Assembly: GCA_902782875.1 (NCBI GenBank)
Contig: CACZPE010000266.1
Location: 1-5,921, forward strand
DNA length: 5,921 nt
Reading direction: 5' to 3'
From: an uncultured Ruminococcus sp.
GTDB lineage: Bacteria; Bacillota_A; Clostridia; Oscillospirales; Ruminococcaceae
Shown here: positions 1 through 4,055 of the stretch, piece by piece
How the letters are laid out: each line of letters opens with the position of its first letter
Numbering within the stretch: the first letter of the stretch is position 1
The notes under the pieces: generated by a model
The model's database searches: none
What the model was told of the DNA's origin: nothing
The model's input: the letters and a program-made list of their open reading frames with translations, nothing else
Translations under genes and position numbers: made by a program

Positions 1-131
1 CGGAGCATGCCGTACTCGCCTGTATCCGAAAGGCTCAGGCATACGATGTTTATACCCTTGTCGCTGAGTATCTCAGTGACCTGTTCAAGTCTGCCTATAC
101 GATTTTCGATAAATACTGTGAGCTGTTTCAT
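1..131 (-). CDS. ACT domain-containing protein, partial (N-terminal 43 codons)
   Basis: This is the start of a small ACT-domain protein; the rest lies beyond the left edge. ACT domains are small-ligand (often amino acid) binding regulatory modules. The visible product begins MKQLTVFIENRIGRLEQVTE and continues ILSDKGINIVCLSLSDTGEYGML. This matches the first beta strand, the first helix (GRLEQVTEILSDKGIN) and the second strand of an ACT fold, with the usual ENRIGRL ligand-loop signature. The ATG at 131-129 shares its A with the TGA stop of paaK (minus-strand TGATG), so the two genes are almost certainly co-transcribed and translationally coupled. An AAAGGGG stretch inside the end of paaK, about ten bases upstream, can serve as a ribosome site. 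Stand-alone ACT proteins next to phenylacetate-CoA ligase are a recurrent arrangement in anaerobic bacteria and archaea. A role in sensing aromatic amino acids or their acid products is inferred, not shown. Confidence 0.85.
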   Translation of the reverse strand, partial: MKQLTVFIENRIGRLEQVTEILSDKGINIVCLSLSDTGEYGML

Positions 132-1441
132 CAGGTTAGCCCCTTTCTGTTGTCGGTAACGCGCTTGGCCTTGCCCTCAAAGCGCTTGAGAGTATGCGGT
201 GATTCAAGGACGATCTTCGCATCGATTCCGAGCATGGTGCGCAGTCCTGCCTTGAGCTTAGCCTTTATTCTTTCAAGCTCCGCCACATCATCAGTCATCT
301 TGTCGGGTGCAAGCTCGACTCTTATGGTGAGTATGTCGGAGTGATCCTTTCTGTCTACGATAATCTCATAGTGCGGGCCTATCTCCTCAGAACGGAGGAG
401 TACCTCCTCTATCTGGCTGGGGAATACATTTACGCCCTTGATCTTGAGCATATCATCGGTACGTCCGCTGAGGATATCCATCCTTGCGGTGGTTCTGCCG
501 CACTTGCAGGGCTCATAGAAGAGTCTTGTTATATCCCTTGTGCGGTATCTTATGAGCGGGAGCGCCTCCTTGGTAAGGCAGGTCACTACAAGCTCGCCCT
601 TCTCACCTGCGGGGAGCACCTCGCCCGTGTTGGGATCGATGATCTCGCATATGAAATGGTCTTCGTTTATATGCATGCCGCAGAACTCGGTGCATTCGCC
701 CGATACGCCGGGGCCCATGAGCTCGCTCATGCCGTAGTTCTGTGTAACGCAGAGGTCATCGCCGTAGAGCTTCTTCATCTCCTCGCGCATAGCCTCGGTC
801 ATAAGCTCACTGCCCACAAGTGCCGTGCGCAGTCCGAGATCGGTGCGGGGATTGAGTCCCATCTGTGTTGCGACCTCTCCTATTCTGAGCGCATACGAGG
901 GAGTTGCCACGAGAAGTGTGGCACCGTAGTCCTTCATATACATTATCTGCTTCTCGGTATTGCCCGTAGACGAGGGTATGATGCACGCGCCGACTCTTTC
1001 AAGTCCCTTGTGCAGACCGAGAGCGCCTGTGAACATGCCGTAGCCGAAGCATATCTGGCATATATCATCAGCCTGTGCGCCGCCTGCAACAGCAAGTCTT
1101 GCGACACATTCCGCCCATGTCTCCAGATCCTTCTTGGTATACCCTACAACTGTAGGCTTGCCGGTTGTACCCGACGAAGCGTGTATCCTCGCAAGCTGAC
1201 TCTTGTCAACGGCAAAAAGCCCGAAAGGATAGTTATCCCTGAAATCCTGTTTGGTAGTGAACGGCAGTCTCTTCAGATCTGCGAGTGTCTTTATATCATC
1301 GGGTCTGATCCCTGCTTCGTCCATTTTCTTCCTGTAAGGCTCCACGTTGTCGTAAACATAGCTTACGAGCTTTACGAGCCTCTCTGTCTGGATACGCTCT
1401 ATCTCTTCACGTGAGAGCGTTTCCTCCTTTGCCCATATCAT
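131..1441 (-). CDS. paaK: phenylacetate--CoA ligase (aryl acid:CoA ligase, AMP-forming)
   Basis: This cytoplasmic adenylate-forming enzyme activates phenylacetate or a related aryl acid with ATP to an acyl-adenylate and then forms the CoA thioester. The 436 residues are the usual length for the family. Visible motifs in order are: the P-loop-like SSGTTGKP at 89-96, YGMSE at 236-240 (adenine/acyl site), YRTRD at 299-303 with the ribose-binding Asp, the hinge region GRTDDMLKIKGVNVFP at 326-341, and EGKAKRV at 422-428 carrying the conserved C-terminal lysine. CKCGRT at 312-317 is also typical of this subfamily. The ATG at 1441 follows AGGAGGT with about six bases of spacing, which fixes the start. 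The stop overlaps the start of the ACT gene. In anaerobes this gene often accompanies indolepyruvate/phenylpyruvate:ferredoxin oxidoreductase and works with it in aromatic amino acid metabolism; those genes are not in the window. The exact substrate (phenylacetate, indoleacetate or hydroxyphenylacetate) cannot be read from the sequence. Confidence 0.95.
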   Translation of the reverse strand: MIWAKEETLSREEIERIQTERLVKLVSYVYDNVEPYRKKMDEAGIRPDDIKTLADLKRLPFTTKQDFRDNYPFGLFAVDKSQLARIHASSGTTGKPTVVGYTKKDLETWAECVARLAVAGGAQADDICQICFGYGMFTGALGLHKGLERVGACIIPSSTGNTEKQIMYMKDYGATLLVATPSYALRIGEVATQMGLNPRTDLGLRTALVGSELMTEAMREEMKKLYGDDLCVTQNYGMSELMGPGVSGECTEFCGMHINEDHFICEIIDPNTGEVLPAGEKGELVVTCLTKEALPLIRYRTRDITRLFYEPCKCGRTTARMDILSGRTDDMLKIKGVNVFPSQIEEVLLRSEEIGPHYEIIVDRKDHSDILTIRVELAPDKMTDDVAELERIKAKLKAGLRTMLGIDAKIVLESPHTLKRFEGKAKRVTDNRKGLT

Positions 1442-1503
1442 CGGCTGACCTCCTGATTTTTATGCATACAGCAGACAATGATAATCCACTGTACATATAT
1501 ATA

Positions 1504-1532
1504 AAACTATCATATGCAGTGAATTTTGTCAA
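1504..1532 (-). promoter_or_regulatory. candidate paaK promoter
   Basis: On the minus strand a perfect TTGACA -35 box lies at 1532-1527. The best-spaced -10 is weak (TAGTTT at 1509-1504, 17-base spacer), although the stretch just downstream is very AT-rich (TATATATATG). It would give a 5' leader of roughly 55 bases ending in AGGAGGT. It sits immediately after the hairpin and U run at 1572-1536, so paaK could be transcribed independently of the unit upstream. The -35 is convincing and the -10 is not. Confidence 0.45.
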
Positions 1533-1535
1533 CCG

Positions 1536-1572
1536 AAAAATTCCCTAATTTTCCGCTGCTTTTTTAGGGGAA
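1536..1572 (-). terminator. intrinsic-type terminator of the upstream small transcript
   Basis: Read on the minus strand, TTCCCCTAA (1572-1564) can pair with TTAGGGAA (1548-1541) as an 8-bp stem with one bulged C, directly followed by five T residues (1540-1536). An alternative inner hairpin, TTTTCC with GGAAAA, shares the left arm, so the two folds compete. The stem is AT-rich and weaker than a textbook terminator. On the plus strand the same inverted repeat is followed by A residues, not a T run, so the signal belongs to leftward transcription. Confidence 0.5.
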
Positions 1573-1768
1573 AATAACCATTGACCGTATGCATAGCCTT
1601 TATCTGTCAGATGATATCAGTCCGAGCCATGCTAAGATGTCCGAGTTCATCGTTCCGAGCTGCTCATAGACATCGACTGTCTGTATCTTCCTGCCGAGGA
1701 GCACCGACAATACGGGCGATGCTGCCGAAAGGTCGCACAGCCCCATATGTGCATTTTATGCGTAATAC
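1536..1768 (-). ncRNA. putative structured small RNA, unassigned family
   Basis: This leftward unit lies between a near-consensus promoter (1803-1775) and a hairpin plus U run (1572-1536), in the 456-base gap between paaK and upp. The predicted 5' end near 1768 can pair with the far side of the element: GUAU, a bulged UAC and GCAUA (about 1768-1757) match UAUGCAUAC (1595-1587), giving 9 bp, or 11 bp if the transcript starts slightly earlier. About 180-190 nt are enclosed. Inside are a good local hairpin at 1741-1721 (GCUGUGCGA, loop CCUU, UCGGCAGC, one bulged G), a GAUGUC/GACAUC helix (about 1673-1636) and AUCUGACAGAU near 1612-1602. CUCGGA occurs three times between 1659 and 1621. A 48-codon frame (1746-1600, minus) is open across it but has no ribosome site. 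Size and end-to-end stem recall 6S RNA, but I see no diagnostic 6S, SRP, RNase P or tmRNA motif. A conditional leader of paaK is the main alternative. Confidence 0.42.
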
Positions 1769-1774
1769 GGGGTA

Positions 1775-1803
1775 AATATATCACAGATGATACCGCATGT
1801 CAA
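1775..1803 (-). promoter_or_regulatory. strong extended -10 promoter reading leftward
   Basis: On the minus strand TTGACA (1803-1798) is separated by exactly 17 bases from TATATT (1780-1775), which is preceded by TGA (1783-1781), an extended -10 TGn motif. Transcription should begin near 1768. No well-formed gene starts just downstream; the next convincing start codon on this strand is paaK, 327 bases away and with its own -35 box. This is the main reason for proposing an RNA gene here. It is divergent from the upp promoter, with about 30 bases between the two -35 boxes. Confidence 0.65.
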
Positions 1804-1833
1804 TACATCTGCGGAATATCGTCAGCAAACATC

Positions 1834-1862
1834 TTGCTTCCCGTATACAGATGTGGTATACT
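1834..1862 (+). promoter_or_regulatory. upp promoter
   Basis: TTGCTT (1834-1839), a 17-base spacer and TATACT (1857-1862) are in place. TGG immediately before the -10 supplies an extended TGn element that can compensate for the poor second half of the -35 box. Start of transcription is expected near 1869, leaving a leader of about 30 bases that contains the GTGAGG ribosome site at 1885-1890. The leader is too short for a PyrR- or attenuator-type regulatory structure. Confidence 0.7.
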
Positions 1863-1897
1863 GTAGAAAATCCGTATTGTGAAAGTGAGGAAATACC

Positions 1898-2524
1898 ATG
1901 AAAACAGTTATTATGGATCATCCCTTGCTCAGACATAAGATATCCCTGCTGCGTGATGAGAACACAGGCACAAGAGATTTCAGGATGCTTGTCAACGAGA
2001 TCGCAATGCTGATGTGCTACGAAGCACTCAGGGAACTGCCGACGGAAAGCATCAGAACAAAGACACCCGTATCCGAGGCCGAGACGACAGTGATCTCCGG
2101 CAAAAAACTCGCCGTTGTTCCCATACTCAGAGCGGGGCTCGGCATGCTCGACGGCATACTTCAGCTCGTACCCATCGCAAAGGTGGGGCATATAGGCATA
2201 TACCGCGATGAGAAGACCCATGAACCGCATGAGTATCTCTGCAAACTGCCCGATAATATAGACAAGCGTACCGTGATAGTACCCGACCCGATGCTTGCAA
2301 CGGGCGGCTCTGCTATACAGGCGATAGACCTGCTGAATAAAAGGGGCGTGAAGGATATACGCTTCATGTGCATAATCGCCGCTCCCGAGGGGCTTGAAGC
2401 TCTGCAGAAGGCTCACCCTGATATCGAGATATACGCGGGCTGCCTTGATGAAAAGCTCAACGACAAGGCATATATCGTCCCGGGTCTCGGCGATGCGGGC
2501 GACAGGATATTCGGCACAAAGTGA
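1898..2524 (+). CDS. upp: uracil phosphoribosyltransferase
   Basis: This cytosolic salvage enzyme converts uracil and PRPP to UMP and diphosphate. The 208 residues match the normal family length. The N-terminal pattern [19 protein letters not shown] (residues 7-25) and [18 protein letters not shown] are typical of bacterial Upp. The PRPP-binding loop is [15 protein letters not shown] (126-140), with the [10 protein letters not shown] signature intact. The uracil-binding segment [12 protein letters not shown] (192-203) is also intact, as is [10 protein letters not shown] at 74-83. ATG at 1898 follows GTGAGG with seven bases of spacing. The gene has its own promoter and no co-directional neighbour; a convergent tetR-type gene ends 11 bases after its stop. 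Nothing is missing or unusual. Confidence 0.97.
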   Translation: MKTVIMDHPLLRHKISLLRDENTGTRDFRMLVNEIAMLMCYEALRELPTESIRTKTPVSEAETTVISGKKLAVVPILRAGLGMLDGILQLVPIAKVGHIGIYRDEKTHEPHEYLCKLPDNIDKRTVIVPDPMLATGGSAIQAIDLLNKRGVKDIRFMCIIAAPEGLEALQKAHPDIEIYAGCLDEKLNDKAYIVPGLGDAGDRIFGTK

Positions 2525-2539
2525 CAGTTCTGCGGTCAC
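2521..2539. repeat. short inverted repeat spanning both convergent stop codons
   Basis: GTGAC (2521-2525) and GTCAC (2535-2539) form a perfect 5-bp inverted repeat around nine bases. One arm contains the upp TGA and the other the TGA of the convergent regulator. There is no T run immediately after it on either strand, so as a terminator it would be weak. A second small stem, GCGG-TATAT-CCGC followed by TTTCTTT, lies just to the right (about 2547-2566) inside the regulator's last codons and is the only visible candidate for terminating upp. Confidence 0.3.
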
Positions 2540-3105
2540 GGCATCTGCGGTATATCCGCTTTCTTTATCCTGTCAATATACTCCGCCAGCACATTCCTGA
2601 TACTCTTCGGATCATCTGTCATGCCCCGCTGCACCCACAGCGCCAGCACATTCCAGACAGCCCCGATATTCATCGCCATAAGGTATTCCTCATCGAGGCC
2701 CTCAAAAAGCGGCACTGAGGGGTGTAACGCAGAGAGCCTGCTGTCCCGCATCTGTGGCAGATACTCGTTGGTGCACGAGAGCATCACATGCATCATATCA
2801 TTCTTTGCGAGCAGCATCAGCAGCTCCCTGTTCCTGTCGGCAAATTCAAATATCGTTGTCAGCGGATCGCTCTCGGCGCTATTGACGATATCGAAATATC
2901 TGCTGAGCTTTTCCTTTATAAGCGAGCGCAGTACATCATCCTTTGAACTGAAGTTGCGGTAGAATGTCTTTCTTGCAAGACGCGCCTCGAGTATTATCTG
3001 TTTTACGGTTATCTCGCCGTAGGGATATTTTTTCATCAGTGCAAGCAGCGCTTCGGTTATCTCCGTCTGTGATCTTACCGCAGACGGATTTTTTGTTTCA
3101 TTCAT
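2536..3105 (-). CDS. TetR/AcrR family transcriptional regulator
   Basis: This is a predicted dimeric DNA-binding repressor of 189 residues. The N-terminal DNA-binding domain includes a helix-turn-helix at about 32-52: TVKQIILEARLARKTFYRNF, followed by SSKDDVLRSLI, the usual TetR pattern. The remainder is a helical ligand/dimer domain ending with GAVWNVLALWVQRGMTDDPKSIRNVL, reminiscent of the TetR_C_8-type C-terminal domain (recalled, not searched). The longest open frame begins at 3180, but that extra 25-residue segment looks non-coding and covers the promoter region. The ATG at 3105 has GGAGGG five bases upstream and starts MNETKNPSAV, directly before the domain, so it is preferred. The gene is divergent from the membrane protein at 3265 and its promoter overlaps that gene's promoter, the classic layout for a regulator controlling both itself and its neighbour. 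The ligand is unknown. Confidence 0.9.
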   Translation of the reverse strand: MNETKNPSAVRSQTEITEALLALMKKYPYGEITVKQIILEARLARKTFYRNFSSKDDVLRSLIKEKLSRYFDIVNSAESDPLTTIFEFADRNRELLMLLAKNDMMHVMLSCTNEYLPQMRDSRLSALHPSVPLFEGLDEEYLMAMNIGAVWNVLALWVQRGMTDDPKSIRNVLAEYIDRIKKADIPQMP

Positions 3106-3161
3106 GATATCCCTCCAAAGTGACACATATCTGCGAAATAGTGTATCTTCCCCGTAAGGTA

Positions 3162-3190
3162 TTGACATCCCTTTTATCATAATATATCAT
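3162..3190 (+). promoter_or_regulatory. promoter of the membrane-protein gene
   Basis: A perfect TTGACA (3162-3167), a 17-base spacer and TATCAT (3185-3190, five of six consensus positions) are present, with an expected start near 3197. The leader of about 68 bases carries a small hairpin, GTCTT-TCA-AAGAC (3233-3245), just before the ribosome site. The -10 box overlaps the -10 box of the opposing tetR promoter. Confidence 0.7.
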
Positions 3191-3209
3191 AAAGTCAAAA
3201 CAGATACAA
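3181..3209 (-). promoter_or_regulatory. promoter of the TetR-family gene
   Basis: On the minus strand TTGTAT (3209-3204) stands 17 bases from TATATT (3186-3181), which is preceded by TGA (3189-3187), an extended -10. The predicted start is near 3174. It is face to face with the plus-strand promoter, sharing bases 3185-3186, so only one polymerase can occupy the region at a time. A TTGACT at 3198-3193 is an alternative -35 but lacks a -10 at the right distance. Confidence 0.55.
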
Positions 3210-3264
3210 GTGTGTCATTAAAAAACGGTTTCGTCTTTCAAGACATACGGAAGGAGGATATGCT

Positions 3265-3981
3265 ATGGCACAAAGCAGCGGCATCAGGACTGAATATGAT
3301 GAGAAGCGTATAAAAGCTCTGCTTATCATCGGGCTTATAGGAGGATGTCTCAATTTCACAGGCGACTGGCTTCTGGGATACGGAGTATTCGACGACCGTC
3401 TTTCGGGGCTGGAAAGAAAGCTTTCGCTGTTTCTTTCCCTGTCGGATACAACGATGTTCTGGTCGGCATTTCTGGGTCTCATAGGCATAGCTCTCGAGGG
3501 GCTCTGCTATTCGGGAATATACAGACTAATCGCAGCAAAAAGCGAACGGCATTCACGTATTTTCCGCATCGGCGCAACAGGATTTATTCTGTTTGCCGCC
3601 TGCGGAGTCCATGTGCCCTGTTTATCGACTGTATATTTCTACAAGCACATTATGCAGGCAAGTCCCGACACGGCATATGACCTGACAGTCAGGTTCGGTC
3701 TGTACTTTCTGCTGCCTGCGGTGATACTGTTTTTCATCTTCTTCGCAGTAATGAACGCGGCGCAGATATCCGCATTCGCAAAGGGGCTCACCTCATACCC
3801 CGCATGGTGCTGGATATTCTCTGTCCCTGTCGGCATGGCAGTCTCCAGGCTGCTGACATCTGCAGTGAACAGCCCTGTGACCAATGCTCTTGCAACCGCA
3901 TGGATAAGTATAGGCAATATCTGGATGTTCGGCGGCCTTCTGGCAATGCTGTGCATGAAGAACAAACGCGGTACACTGTGA
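3265..3981 (+). CDS. multi-pass membrane protein of unknown function
   Basis: I do not recognise a function for this protein. The 238 residues contain about six hydrophobic segments, near 18-40 (ALLIIGLIGGCLNFTGDWLLGY), 64-88 (MFWSAFLGLIGIALEGLCYSG), 101-126, 144-166 (GLYFLLPAVILFFIFFAVMN), 180-200 and 208-231. There is no signal peptide and the tail is short and basic (MKNKRGTL). Conserved-looking polar residues inside the first segments (NFTGD, GLCYSGIYR) may mark a functional core. The layout resembles small DUF-type membrane proteins of Clostridia (possibly the DUF6796 group, recalled and unverified). ATG at 3265 follows AAGGAGG with six bases of spacing, a very strong ribosome site; an ATG at 3261 is out of frame. 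The gene is divergent from the TetR-type regulator with overlapping promoters, so inducible expression is likely. An efflux or envelope-stress role is a guess from context only. Confidence 0.85.
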   Translation: MAQSSGIRTEYDEKRIKALLIIGLIGGCLNFTGDWLLGYGVFDDRLSGLERKLSLFLSLSDTTMFWSAFLGLIGIALEGLCYSGIYRLIAAKSERHSRIFRIGATGFILFAACGVHVPCLSTVYFYKHIMQASPDTAYDLTVRFGLYFLLPAVILFFIFFAVMNAAQISAFAKGLTSYPAWCWIFSVPVGMAVSRLLTSAVNSPVTNALATAWISIGNIWMFGGLLAMLCMKNKRGTL

Positions 3982-4011
3982 ATACAGGGCAAAAAGCCTG
4001 ACTGACATATG

Positions 4012-4041
4012 AAAAGGGGCTGCTGCAGATGCAACAGCCCC
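4012..4041 (-). terminator. intrinsic terminator of the YcdB/SLH gene
   Basis: Read leftward, GGGGCTG (4041-4035) pairs perfectly with CAGCCCC (4022-4016). After one A/C mismatch the stem continues with three further pairs (TGC/GCA) around a 4-base loop, and TTTT (4015-4012) follows. It begins 15 bases after the TGA of the leftward gene. On the plus strand it is preceded by AAAA but followed by GTATACAC, so it would be a poorer terminator for the membrane-protein gene, which ends 34 bases before it; it may still act in both directions. A palindrome, ATACAC-A-GTGTAT (4044-4056), lies between the hairpin and the stop codon. Confidence 0.8.
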
Positions 4042-4055
4042 GTATACACAGTGTA

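Larger units (their letters stand above)
3121..3217. repeat. flanking inverted repeat, candidate operator half-sites
   Basis: TGACACATATCTG at 3121-3133 is mirrored by CAGATACAAGTGTGTCA at 3201-3217. The outer seven bases (TGACACA and TGTGTCA) and the inner CAGAT/ATCTG parts match perfectly, but the right arm has four extra bases between them. The arms bracket both divergent promoters. GTGTATC (3141-3147) and GATAC (3203-3207) add further related half-sites. They are reasonable TetR-family operator candidates, although the spacing between arms is larger than a single operator; looping or two separate sites would be needed. Confidence 0.35.

Noticed and set aside
341..1414. Long plus-strand open frame of 357 codons opposite paaK
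   Set aside because: It is antisense to a paaK gene with all family motifs, has Cys/His/Leu-rich shadow composition and no ribosome site.
1536..1768. SRP RNA, RNase P RNA, tmRNA or T-box leader as identity of the small RNA
   Set aside because: I could not find the GGAAG-type SRP apical motif, the RNase P GAGGAAAGUCC element, a tRNA-like end with CCA, or a T-box GGUGG motif.
1581..1775. Plus-strand 64-codon frame in the paaK-upp gap
   Set aside because: It starts with TTG, has no ribosome site and a low-quality Arg/Ser-rich product; the region is better explained by the leftward RNA unit.
1781..2539. Minus-strand open frame of 252 codons opposite upp
   Set aside because: It lies antisense to an intact upp with all active-site motifs and shows Tyr/Cys/His-rich shadow composition.
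3985..4000. Hairpin CAGG...CCTG just after the membrane-protein stop as a terminator
   Set aside because: The stem is short, contains a bulge and is not followed by a T run.
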